NCBI RefSeq assembly: GCF_014168535.1
Contig: NZ_CP060007.1
Coordinates: forward strand, 558,001 to 622,000
Direction: 5' to 3'
Length of the DNA: 64,000 nucleotides
Origin: Lacibacter sediminis
GTDB lineage: Bacteria; Bacteroidota; Bacteroidia; Chitinophagales; Chitinophagaceae
The number at the start of each line of letters is the position of its first letter. The stretch's first letter is position 1. Shown here piece by piece: positions 26,638 through 35,059 of the stretch. The notes beneath the pieces were generated by a model that saw only the letters and a program-made list of their open reading frames with translations, was not told where the DNA came from and did no database searches. The position numbers and the translations under genes are program-made.

Positions 26638-28152
26638 ATGAGTGTAAGAGTACGTTTTGCCCCCAGTCCAACGGGAGGTTTGCATTTAGGCGGTGTACGC
26701 ACCGTGTTGTATAATTATTTATTTGCCAAACATCATGGCGGCGAGTTTGTGTTGCGTATTGAAGATACCGACCAAACACGTTTTGTGCCTGGTGCCGAAG
26801 AATATATTTTCAATTGTTTAAAATGGTGTGGACTGGAGCCAGATGAAAGTCCCGTGCATAATGGACCGTACGGACCTTACCGCCAGAGTGAACGAAAAGA
26901 AATGTACCGCAGTTATGCGGAAACGTTAGTAGCACGTGGTTTTGCTTATTATGCATTTGATACCAAAGAAGAGTTGGAGAAGATGCGTGAAGATTTGAAA
27001 ACAGAAGAGAACCCATCGCCGCAATATGATCACCGTGCAAGAAAAAACATGCGGAACAGTTTAAACTTAACGGATGATGAAGTAAAGGATCTGTTGGAAA
27101 AAAATACACCGCATGTGATCCGTATTAAAATGCCGGAAAATGATGTGTTGAGTTTTACTGACATGATCCGTGGCGAAGTAAGTTTCCAAACCGGATTGGT
27201 TGATGATAAAGTGTTATTGAAAGCTGATGGCATGCCTACTTATCATTTGGCGGTTGTGGTGGATGATTATTTAATGAAGATCACCCATGCATTTCGTGGA
27301 GAAGAATGGTTGCCAAGCGCTCCCGTGCATTTGTTGTTGTGGAAATATTTGGGCTGGGATGCTTATATGCCGCAATGGGCTCACTTGCCATTGATACTTG
27401 GTCCAAGTGGTAAGTTAAGTAAACGTGATGGTGCTAAATATGGTTTTCCTGTGTTTGCAATGAACTGGACTGATCCTAAAACAAATGAATTGACCGAAGG
27501 CTTTTTTGAAAAAGGATTTTTACCGGAGGCATTTATTAACATGTTGGCCGTGCTTGGCTGGAACGATGGTACAGAAAAAGAATTGTACACAATGGATGAA
27601 CTGATTGCCAGTTTTGATATTAAGCGTGTACACAGTGCCGGTGCTAAATTTGATTATGAAAAAGCAAAGTGGTTCAATCATGAATGGATCAAGCGATTGC
27701 CGGTTTCGGATTTGCGATTGCAGATTGATTCATACTTTGCAGCAAGCGGTATTGATGTAAGTGATACAGCAAAACTTGAAAAAGTGATTGAACTGGTGAA
27801 AGACCGCTGCACACTGTTACCTGATTTTGTACAGCAGGGAGGTTTCTTCTTTAAAGCACCAGAATCATTAGAGCTTGACGCAGTCAAACCAAAGTGGACG
27901 GAAGAGAAGAAGCAATTCTTTGTTGAATATGTTGATGTGTTGAAAACAATTGGCACATGGGAGATAACAACGATTGAAAATGCATTTAAAGAACTGGCTG
28001 CTGCAAAAGCAATCAAACCAGGGGAACTGCAATTGCCAATGCGAATCATGTTGGTGGGTGGCAAGTTTGGTCCGGCTGTATTTCAAATTGCAGAGATGAT
28101 TGGCAAAGAAGAAACAGTGAAAAGGGTTGAGTTTGCATTGAGTTTACTATAA
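26638..28152 (+). CDS. gltX: Glutamate--tRNA ligase
   Basis: A 504-residue class I aminoacyl-tRNA synthetase charging tRNA-Glu. HIGH-type motif in PSPTGGLHLGGVRT right at the N-terminus, KMSKS-type motif KLSKRDGAKYG at about 262-266, and an all-helical anticodon-binding C-terminus. Start taken at ATG 26638, which gives MSVRVRFAPSPTGG as in the family; the longer frame overlaps the promoter. Monocistronic, closed by a bidirectional terminator. Confidence 0.97.
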   Translation: MSVRVRFAPSPTGGLHLGGVRTVLYNYLFAKHHGGEFVLRIEDTDQTRFVPGAEEYIFNCLKWCGLEPDESPVHNGPYGPYRQSERKEMYRSYAETLVARGFAYYAFDTKEELEKMREDLKTEENPSPQYDHRARKNMRNSLNLTDDEVKDLLEKNTPHVIRIKMPENDVLSFTDMIRGEVSFQTGLVDDKVLLKADGMPTYHLAVVVDDYLMKITHAFRGEEWLPSAPVHLLLWKYLGWDAYMPQWAHLPLILGPSGKLSKRDGAKYGFPVFAMNWTDPKTNELTEGFFEKGFLPEAFINMLAVLGWNDGTEKELYTMDELIASFDIKRVHSAGAKFDYEKAKWFNHEWIKRLPVSDLRLQIDSYFAASGIDVSDTAKLEKVIELVKDRCTLLPDFVQQGGFFFKAPESLELDAVKPKWTEEKKQFFVEYVDVLKTIGTWEITTIENAFKELAAAKAIKPGELQLPMRIMLVGGKFGPAVFQIAEMIGKEETVKRVEFALSLL

Positions 28153-28170
28153 AGAATTTATTGATACTTA

Positions 28171-28202
28171 AAATGCCTCTGCATTTGCAGAGGCATTTTT
28201 TA
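28171..28202. terminator. Bidirectional terminator between gltX and aldo/keto reductase
   Basis: AAATGCCTCTGCA / TGCAGAGGCATTT, a near-perfect 13-bp stem flanked by A and T runs, between convergent genes. Confidence 0.9.
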
Positions 28203-28210
28203 TTCCGGCG

Positions 28211-29200
28211 TTAGCCTTGTTTCCGTATCAGTTCCATCAACTCAATAAATGAACTTGTACCCAACTCTTCAATCAGTTGTTGATCTGCTTTATCCAGCTT
28301 GAACAATCCATCCGTATTCAACTTCACCTGTTCGGGTGTACGAATACCGGGAATAATCGTAGACACTTCCTCATAGCTCAAAATATAACTCAACGCCAGT
28401 TGTGTTTTTGTGCAATTGTATTTGCTGCACAGGTTCCAAACCGGTTCTGTTGCACGTAAAGTGGCATCAATTACTTCCTTTGTTAACCGGTTTTTACGAT
28501 GATCATTGTCGGTGAAGTTTACCTGCTCATCAAACTTACCCGTAAGTAAACCAAACTGTAACGGCATACGTGCAATAATGCCATAACCTTTTGCCGAAGC
28601 TGTTTTTATTAGGGGTAGTGCTTTCTGATTAATGATATTCAATACCAGTTGAAAGCCATTGCCAAGATCATTATTCATAAAAAAATCTGCATCATCGTTT
28701 GGTTCAAATGTATTTAACGATAAGCCCCAGTAACGAATCTTACCTTGTTGCTGTAATTGCTGCATTGCTTCAATGCATTCGCCATTTTGTAAATGTGCTA
28801 AGCGTGCTGTATGCAATTGATAGTAATCAATAACTTCTCTGTTCAATCGTTTCAATGATGCTTCACAGGCATTGAGGATATATTCCTTTGAATAATCAAC
28901 TGTGAACTGTTCGTTACGTGCAACATTGCCCACTTTCGTAGCAATGATTATATCGCTTCTGTTGCCGATTTCATTGCCAATCATTTTTTCTGAATGGCCT
29001 AGACCATAGATGTCAGCAGTATCAAAAAAGTTGATACCTGCATCCAAAGCTGCATGGATGGCTTTGATGGATGTGTTATCGTCTGCATCGCCCCAACCAA
29101 TAGCAGTAGTGCCAACCATAGCCCCACCGCCAATGGCCCATGCACCAAAACCAATTTCGCTTACTGTTAATGCTGTGTTGCCAAATTTTCGATAGTTCAT
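28211..29200 (-). CDS. Aldo/keto reductase
   Basis: A 329-residue TIM-barrel NADPH oxidoreductase. Catalytic tetrad visible: Asp and Tyr in FDTADIYGLGHSE, Lys in IIATKVGN, His in YYQLHTARLAH; the cofactor site is near IIPGIRTPEQV. N-terminus MNYRKFGNTALTVSEIGFG is typical of the family. Substrate unknown. It is divergent from the glycosyltransferase gene, with only 35 nt between start codons. Confidence 0.92.
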   Translation of the reverse strand: MNYRKFGNTALTVSEIGFGAWAIGGGAMVGTTAIGWGDADDNTSIKAIHAALDAGINFFDTADIYGLGHSEKMIGNEIGNRSDIIIATKVGNVARNEQFTVDYSKEYILNACEASLKRLNREVIDYYQLHTARLAHLQNGECIEAMQQLQQQGKIRYWGLSLNTFEPNDDADFFMNNDLGNGFQLVLNIINQKALPLIKTASAKGYGIIARMPLQFGLLTGKFDEQVNFTDNDHRKNRLTKEVIDATLRATEPVWNLCSKYNCTKTQLALSYILSYEEVSTIIPGIRTPEQVKLNTDGLFKLDKADQQLIEELGTSSFIELMELIRKQG

Positions 29201-29235
29201 ATTGTAATTTACGCAATAGCTATTATCTTAACTCC

Positions 29236-30792
29236 ATGAACCTTACCAAATCTGTCTGGCCATTTATTCTACTGCTGGCACTCATCAAATTTGCATTGCC
29301 GTTTTTTCTGCAGCATCCCGTTTATGAATTACACAGAGATGAATTTTTATATTTAGAACAAGGCCGTCATTTAGCATGGGGTTATATGGAAGTGCCACCA
29401 ATGCTTTCCTGGTTATCATACCTGACACATGTATTTGGAGGAAGTTTTTTCTGGGTAAAATTCTGGCCTTCTCTTTTTGGTGCAATCACACTCATCGTCA
29501 CATGCGCAATGGTTTTGGAAATGGGGGGAAAATTATTTGCAGTAGTTGTTGCCGGCTTGTGTATCATGTTTACTGCATACCTGCGCTTACACTTTTTATT
29601 TCAGGCTAATTTTCTGGAAGTGTTCTGGTGGGCGTTGAGTGCTTATTTCATTATCAGGTATATCAATTCCAAACAAATCAAATATCTGTATTGGATCGGT
29701 TTTTCATTTGGCTGTGCATGGTTGAGTAAAAATTCTGTTTCATTTTTTATTATTGGGTTTGCAGTTGCACTGTTACTTACGCAATACCGTTCGTTGTTGT
29801 TGAATAAGCATTTGTATGGTGCAGGTTTATTGGCTTTAGTTATTGCATTACCCAACTTAATTTGGCAATACAATCATAACTGGCCATTGCTGCATCATAT
29901 GGAAGAGTTGCGTGAAACACAATTGAAATTTTTAAGTCCGGTTGATTTTTTAATGGGACAGATATTGATGTATTTCACGGCATTTTTTATTTGGGTGATG
30001 GGATTGATCTGGCTCTTTACTGCAAAAAGCAAACCCTATCGGATGCTTGCCTGGATATACCTTACTGTAATTGTATTATTGATTGTAAGCAGTGGAAAAA
30101 ATTATTATTCCATGGGTTTATATCCTATGTTGTTTGCGGCGGGTTCAGTGGCGCTACAACAATGGACAACCGTAAAACTGAAATCGTTGAGATGGGTAAC
30201 AGTTGCAGTTATTCTTTTTCTTGCCGGGTTCACGTTGCCGATGGCTATGCCATTGTGGGAGCCGGATAAGCTGGCCGCATTTTATCAAAAGCGTGATGTG
30301 GAAGGAACGGGTATGTTGCAATGGGAAGATCAACAGAATCATTCGTTACCACAGGACTTTGCTGATTATTTAGGTTGGAAAGAAATAACTGAAAAAACAG
30401 AGAAATTGTATCAGTCATTACCTCAAGTTGATAAAGACAGTACTGTTGTTTATTGCCGCCATTATGGATTAGCCGGCGCATTGAAGTACTATGGAAAAGA
30501 TGCACAGTTCAAGTCAAAAGTGATCAGCGATAACGGATCGTTCCTGCATTGGATACCCAATGAATTTGGCTTTAAGCATTTAATTTTTGTTGGCCGGCGA
30601 ATGCCCGGTGCAGATGATGAAGTATTTCAGCATTTTGAAAAAGTAACGTTGATCGATTCTGTTACGTACAAACATTCCCGGCAGTTGGGCGATAAAGTGA
30701 TCTTCTTTGAAAATGTTGATTCAATAGGTTCAAAAATGGCCGCAGAAGGATTGAAACAAATGAAGCAGGAGTTCAATAGAAAAAAATTGTAA
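29236..30792 (+). CDS. Glycosyltransferase family 39-type membrane protein (PMT_2)
   Basis: A 518-residue integral membrane protein with about 10-12 hydrophobic helices and a soluble C-terminal ~170 residues. The first periplasmic loop has the acidic motif ELHRDEFLYLEQGRHLAWGY, typical of ArnT/PMT-like transferases that use lipid-linked sugars at the outer face of the inner membrane. Start at ATG 29236; the longer frame to 29140 lies inside the divergent reductase gene. Acceptor unknown (lipid, polymer or protein). Confidence 0.85.
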   Translation: MNLTKSVWPFILLLALIKFALPFFLQHPVYELHRDEFLYLEQGRHLAWGYMEVPPMLSWLSYLTHVFGGSFFWVKFWPSLFGAITLIVTCAMVLEMGGKLFAVVVAGLCIMFTAYLRLHFLFQANFLEVFWWALSAYFIIRYINSKQIKYLYWIGFSFGCAWLSKNSVSFFIIGFAVALLLTQYRSLLLNKHLYGAGLLALVIALPNLIWQYNHNWPLLHHMEELRETQLKFLSPVDFLMGQILMYFTAFFIWVMGLIWLFTAKSKPYRMLAWIYLTVIVLLIVSSGKNYYSMGLYPMLFAAGSVALQQWTTVKLKSLRWVTVAVILFLAGFTLPMAMPLWEPDKLAAFYQKRDVEGTGMLQWEDQQNHSLPQDFADYLGWKEITEKTEKLYQSLPQVDKDSTVVYCRHYGLAGALKYYGKDAQFKSKVISDNGSFLHWIPNEFGFKHLIFVGRRMPGADDEVFQHFEKVTLIDSVTYKHSRQLGDKVIFFENVDSIGSKMAAEGLKQMKQEFNRKKL

Positions 30793-30863
30793 ACGATGTT
30801 TCCTTCTTTGCTTGTTTACAATCGTTAGCTGAAATGCCTATTTTCGCAGCATAACATTGCTGT

Positions 30864-31271
30864 ATGAACAGACCCGTACGAGTACTCGTTGCAAAAGTTG
30901 GACTGGATGGTCACGATCGTGGTGCCAAAGTAATTGCTACCGCATTACGTGATGCAGGTATGGAAGTGATTTATACCGGTCTTCGCCAAACCCCCGAAAT
31001 GGTTGTGAATGCTGCGTTGCAGGAAGATGTGGACGCCATTGGTGTAAGTATTTTAAGTGGTGCACACATGACTGTTTTTCCCCGCCTGTTGAATTTGATG
31101 AAAGAAAAGGAAATGAATGATGTGTTGCTAACCGGCGGCGGTATTATTCCGGATGAAGACGTGGATGCATTAACAAAGATGGGCGTTGGTAAATTATTCC
31201 TGCCTGGTACCAATACACAAGATATTGCAGCATATATAAAAGATTGGGTATCGAAGCATCGTTCTTTCTGA
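30864..31271 (+). CDS. Methylmalonyl-CoA mutase-type cobalamin-binding protein
   Basis: A 135-residue stand-alone B12-binding domain. [17 protein letters not shown] carries DxHxxG, whose His coordinates cobalt, and later SILSGAHM and [11 protein letters not shown] complete the Rossmann-like pocket. It matches the C-terminal domain of methylmalonyl-CoA mutase made as a separate small subunit; the catalytic subunit is not in the window. The enoyl-CoA hydratase gene starts 25 nt on, and a methylmalonyl-CoA epimerase gene is at 60552, so propionyl/succinyl-CoA interconversion is likely. Confidence 0.88.
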   Translation: MNRPVRVLVAKVGLDGHDRGAKVIATALRDAGMEVIYTGLRQTPEMVVNAALQEDVDAIGVSILSGAHMTVFPRLLNLMKEKEMNDVLLTGGGIIPDEDVDALTKMGVGKLFLPGTNTQDIAAYIKDWVSKHRSF

Positions 31272-31296
31272 TTTTACATTTTTTAAACTTAATTAT

Positions 31297-32076
31297 ATGG
31301 GTTATCAAACGTTACTTACTTCATTAGAAGATGGAGTTTTTATTATTACCATCAATCGTCCGGATAAATTAAACGCACTCAACAAAACAGTGATTGAAGA
31401 ATTGTCCGCTGCTGTTGATGAAGTATACAATAACAACGAAATTAAATCAGCGATTATCACAGGTTCGGGACCAAAGGCTTTTGTTGCCGGGGCTGATATA
31501 TCCGAATTTCTTTCGATGGATGCAACGGATGGAGAAGCATTGGCAAGAAAAGGGCAGGAAATGGTATTCAATAAAATTGAGCGTTCATCGAAACCTATTG
31601 TTGCTGCTATAAATGGTTTTGCATTGGGAGGAGGTTGCGAGTTAGCAATGAGCTGTCATTTCCGCTTAGCAAGTGAGAATGCAAAGTTTGGTCAGCCGGA
31701 AGTAAATCTTGGATTGATCCCGGGTTATGGAGGCACACAACGATTGGTGCAATTGATCGGAAAAGGGAAAGCTATAGAGTTAATGATGACAGCGGCAATG
31801 ATTGACGCCAACGAAGCAAAGCAATTTGGCCTTGTTAATTATGTGACGACTGCCGAAGAGTTGTTGCCAAAGACGAAGGAGCTGCTGGGAGTGATAATGA
31901 CAAAAGGACCAAATGCAGTGGGCAAAATAATAAAAGCTGTAAATGCCCATTTTGATAATACTCAAAATGGCTTCGACGCCGAGATCAAATTGTTTGGCGA
32001 ATGTTTTGGTACGGACGAGATGAAAGAAGGAGTCACAGCGTTTCTGGAAAAGAGGAAAGCAGATTTTCCTCGATAG
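31297..32076 (+). CDS. Enoyl-CoA hydratase/isomerase (crotonase family)
   Basis: A 259-residue crotonase. Oxyanion-hole segments AFVAGADISEF and NGFALGGGCELAMSCH, and both catalytic glutamates (GGGCELA and FGQPEVNLGLIPG) are present, as in true hydratases of short-chain enoyl-CoA. It lies 25 nt behind the B12-binding subunit gene, an acyl-CoA metabolism unit. Confidence 0.93.
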   Translation: MGYQTLLTSLEDGVFIITINRPDKLNALNKTVIEELSAAVDEVYNNNEIKSAIITGSGPKAFVAGADISEFLSMDATDGEALARKGQEMVFNKIERSSKPIVAAINGFALGGGCELAMSCHFRLASENAKFGQPEVNLGLIPGYGGTQRLVQLIGKGKAIELMMTAAMIDANEAKQFGLVNYVTTAEELLPKTKELLGVIMTKGPNAVGKIIKAVNAHFDNTQNGFDAEIKLFGECFGTDEMKEGVTAFLEKRKADFPR

Positions 32077-32119
32077 GTTATATTCAAATTAATTTGTTAA
32101 TATAAACTCAGAATATTTT

Positions 32120-32815
32120 ATGAAACGATATGTTTTTCTACTGCTGTTTATCGGATTCCGTTTTCTTTCTTTTACACAAGCGTCGAAGAAATACATAATT
32201 CAGCCTGGTGAAAGCATCCTGGAAATTATTCCTCAAAGCGAAGCCTTTGAGTATTCGAAATTTGAACAGGGTGTGGTTTATTTTAAAGACGGTAAGCGGT
32301 CTTCTGCAAAAATCAATTATAATTTTGTATATGAAGAAATGCTATTCATTGCTGCAAATGGTGATACCCTTACTATTCTAAATCCCGGTGAAACCAGTTC
32401 AGTTGTTATTGGCAAAGATGAATTTTATTATACTGGTGTAAGGTTTGTAAAATTAGACACAGCTATTGGCAATGTTAAGTTAGGTGTTTCCAGTTTTTTT
32501 GCAGTATTAAGTAAAAAGAAAGTTGGTGCCTATGGAACAACAACAGAAGGGGGAACAGATTCTTATTCTTCATTTATTGTTCCAAATAATACAAAGCTTA
32601 CTCTAACTCCAAGTATTGTCACAACTGTTACACGTAGAAAAGCTCTTTTCATAGGTAACAAGTTCAACCAGTTTATTCCCGTTACAAAAAAGAATATTTT
32701 TTCATTTTATCCGGAAAAGGAAGAGCAGTTAAAGAAATATTATCAAAGAAAAGATGTTAATTTCTCATCCCGTAAAGATATCATTGAGCTTATTGCTTAC
32801 ATGGGGGGATCGTAG
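32120..32815 (+). CDS. Exported protein of unknown function
   Basis: A 231-residue protein with a signal peptide (MKRYVFLLLFIGFRFLSFTQA). The body is beta-rich, with IQPGESILEIIPQ at the start, an EYSKFEQGVVYFKDGKRSS segment and a basic C-terminal region (KKYYQRKDVNFSSRKDI). Not recognised. It follows the hydratase by 43 nt and precedes a gene-poor stretch; no terminator is seen. Confidence 0.72.
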   Translation: MKRYVFLLLFIGFRFLSFTQASKKYIIQPGESILEIIPQSEAFEYSKFEQGVVYFKDGKRSSAKINYNFVYEEMLFIAANGDTLTILNPGETSSVVIGKDEFYYTGVRFVKLDTAIGNVKLGVSSFFAVLSKKKVGAYGTTTEGGTDSYSSFIVPNNTKLTLTPSIVTTVTRRKALFIGNKFNQFIPVTKKNIFSFYPEKEEQLKKYYQRKDVNFSSRKDIIELIAYMGGS

Positions 32816-33179
32816 GTTATCGCTACTTTGGGAAAAATCGTTATGTTTCCGATAATGGTACACCAGTCATGCCTTAAATCCTTCATTTTTTAACATAGTC
32901 CAGCTGGTAGTTCATATGGTCTCTTTTTCATGTTCTGCCTGATTCTTTCACTTCACGACCTCCGTCATTATTCCTTTTAATTTCCGAACAGTGTTTTTGG
33001 CATATCTGGGTGGGCACAAATAAAATCAATTATGATGTTTGATGGTGATGACATTACCTTTTATGCCTGCTGTTTTTAGGATGCGGCATCATTGAAACAA
33101 TCCGGTTCTGTGGAGTTGAAAATGTCTTCGGGCTCCTATTTTAACTGATGAGGCGTTCTATAGGTGGCGGGGTTTGTCC

Positions 33180-33210
33180 AAAGCAAACGATAGTGAGGAT
33201 AAAGCAAACG
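33180..33210 (+). promoter_or_regulatory. Two direct repeats AAAGCAAACG, 21-nt period
   Basis: AAAGCAAACG at 33180-33189 and 33201-33210. Same-face spacing of two helical turns, 70-100 nt upstream of the fumC -7 element, fits a dimeric activator site. Confidence 0.4.
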
Positions 33211-33279
33211 GCTACTGAAAAATGAATTTTGTCATACGATTTAGAAACTCAAATTAGGAAATCAAAATCACTTAACACC

Positions 33280-33287
33280 TACCTTTG
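33280..33287 (+). promoter_or_regulatory. -7 element of fumC
   Basis: TACCTTTG, 34 nt upstream of ATG 33322; it rules out the longer frame starting at 33229. Confidence 0.6.
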
Positions 33288-33321
33288 CGCAACTTTCCGA
33301 ACTTACAAAAAATCATTTATT

Positions 33322-34719
33322 ATGAGCTACAGGATCGAAAAAGATACAATGGGTGAAGTAAAAGTTCCCGTCAATGCTTATTACGGTGCACAAACCCAAC
33401 GCAGTATCGATAATTTTAAAATTGCACAGGATATCAATCGTATGCCGAAAGAGATCATCCGGGCATTTGCTTATCTGAAACATGCGGCTGCCATTACAAA
33501 CAATGAAGCAGGCGTTTTGCCAAAAAAGAAAGCGGTATTAATTGGTAAAGTATGTAAAGAAATACTCGAAGGAAAGCTGGATGATTTTTTCCCACTTGTT
33601 GTTTGGCAAACCGGTAGCGGTACACAAAGCAATATGAATGTGAATGAAGTGATTGCTTACCGTGGTCATGTATTGAATGGTGGAAAGCTTGATGATAAAG
33701 AAAAATACCTGCATCCAAATGATGATGTAAACAAAAGCCAGAGCAGTAACGATACGTTCCCGACTGCCATGCATATTGCAGCTTATAAAATTTTAATTGA
33801 AACAACCATTCCGGGTATTGAGAAGTTGCGGAATACACTAGATAAAAAAGCAAAGGCTTATAAGAAAGTAGTAAAGATCGGTCGTACGCATTTTATGGAT
33901 GCAACACCACTTACAGTAGGACAGGAGTTCAGCGGTTATGTATCACAATTAGATCATGGATTAAAGGCGATCAAGAATACACTTGCTCATTTAAGTGAAT
34001 TGGCATTGGGTGGCACTGCAGTTGGTACAGGTATCAACACTCCACCAAACTATGATGTAAATGTAGCGAAGCATATTGCTAAGCTCACCAAGCTTCCATT
34101 CAAAACAGCCGAAAATAAATTTGAAGCATTGGCAGCACACGATGCAATTGTGGAAGCACACGGTGCATTGAAAACAGTTGCAGTGAGCTTGATGAAGATT
34201 GCAAACGATATTCGTATGTTAAGCAGTGGTCCTCGTAGCGGTATCGGCGAAATTTTTATTCCTGATAATGAACCAGGCTCTTCTATTATGCCGGGTAAAG
34301 TAAACCCAACTCAGTGTGAAGCACTAACTATGATCGCTGCACAAGTGATGGGTAATGATGTAGCGATCAATGTTGGTGGTGCAATGGGGCATTTTGAATT
34401 GAATGTGTTTAAGCCGGTAATGATCTACAACTTTTTACACAGTGCAAGATTAATTGGCGATGGCTGTGTAAGCTTTAATGATAAATGTGCTGTAGGTATT
34501 GAACCTATTGAAGCAAACATTAAAAAGCATGTAGAGAACAGTTTGATGCTGGTGACTTCACTCAACACGAAGATCGGTTATTACAAGGCAGCTGAAATTG
34601 CACAGAAGGCACACAAGCAGGGAACAACATTGAAAGAAATGGCAGTGCAACTTGGGTATGTTACTCCAGAGCAGTTTGATGAATGGGTAATACCAGCGAA
34701 CATGGTTGGTAAAATATAA
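33322..34719 (+). CDS. fumC: Fumarate hydratase, class II
   Basis: A 465-residue iron-independent fumarase of the TCA cycle. Signatures: [42 protein letters not shown] and the superfamily loop [13 protein letters not shown] with the catalytic Ser. Start at ATG 33322 gives [16 protein letters not shown]. Monocistronic with its own promoter and terminator. Confidence 0.96.
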   Translation: MSYRIEKDTMGEVKVPVNAYYGAQTQRSIDNFKIAQDINRMPKEIIRAFAYLKHAAAITNNEAGVLPKKKAVLIGKVCKEILEGKLDDFFPLVVWQTGSGTQSNMNVNEVIAYRGHVLNGGKLDDKEKYLHPNDDVNKSQSSNDTFPTAMHIAAYKILIETTIPGIEKLRNTLDKKAKAYKKVVKIGRTHFMDATPLTVGQEFSGYVSQLDHGLKAIKNTLAHLSELALGGTAVGTGINTPPNYDVNVAKHIAKLTKLPFKTAENKFEALAAHDAIVEAHGALKTVAVSLMKIANDIRMLSSGPRSGIGEIFIPDNEPGSSIMPGKVNPTQCEALTMIAAQVMGNDVAINVGGAMGHFELNVFKPVMIYNFLHSARLIGDGCVSFNDKCAVGIEPIEANIKKHVENSLMLVTSLNTKIGYYKAAEIAQKAHKQGTTLKEMAVQLGYVTPEQFDEWVIPANMVGKI

Positions 34720-34737
34720 ATACATCAACAGTAAATA

Positions 34738-34767
34738 AAAAAGGAGAAGCATAGCTTCTCCTTTTTG
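34738..34767. terminator. Bidirectional terminator after fumC
   Basis: AAAAAGGAGAAGC-ATA-GCTTCTCCTTTTT, 13-bp stem with A and T tails, serving fumC and the convergent small gene. Confidence 0.9.
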
Positions 34768-34989
34768 TTATTCATAACTGCTGTAATAATCAGGTTCAGA
34801 AATCGGCTCATCTTTAAAAGCCGGTTGAATTTCTTTTGGTTGCTCATGGAAAAACAAACTATACAGACGTGATGCTACATTCTTTTCTTCTTCACGAATG
34901 ACCAGCAACTGGTTCTCGGTTTTCAATAGCTTTCTTTCAGCTGTAAGTGCAACAGCCAGAAAAGATGCAGGGATGAGTATATTCTTCAT
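34768..34989 (-). CDS. Small hypothetical protein
   Basis: A 73-residue frame starting MKNILIPASFLAVALTAERKLL, a short hydrophobic N-terminus followed by a charged helix and an acidic C-terminus (SEPDYYSSYE). A terminator overlaps its end, which supports expression. Not recognised; it could be a small membrane-associated protein or spurious. Confidence 0.5.
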   Translation of the reverse strand: MKNILIPASFLAVALTAERKLLKTENQLLVIREEEKNVASRLYSLFFHEQPKEIQPAFKDEPISEPDYYSSYE

Positions 34990-35059
34990 GATGGTTATTT
35001 GTTTTATTAACGGCAAAACCCCTGCCGTAGTTCAGCAGGGATTTTGTTTTAACAGTTGT

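Larger units (their letters stand above)
32816..33321. other. Gene-free stretch upstream of fumC
   Basis: About 500 nt without a credible coding frame. The first ~350 nt look like decayed sequence of unclear origin. Further on are two direct copies of AAAGCAAACG 21 nt apart (33180, 33201) and the fumC promoter (33280). Confidence 0.5.

Noticed and set aside
28171..28202. Inverted repeat as an insertion-sequence end
   Set aside because: Stem with A/T tails between convergent genes is an ordinary bidirectional terminator.
30792..30864. Cobalamin riboswitch before the B12-binding subunit gene
   Set aside because: The 70-nt gap is too short and no B12-box sequence is visible.
33229..33321. Longer start for fumC
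   Set aside because: The promoter element at 33280 lies inside the extension; ATG 33322 gives the family N-terminus.
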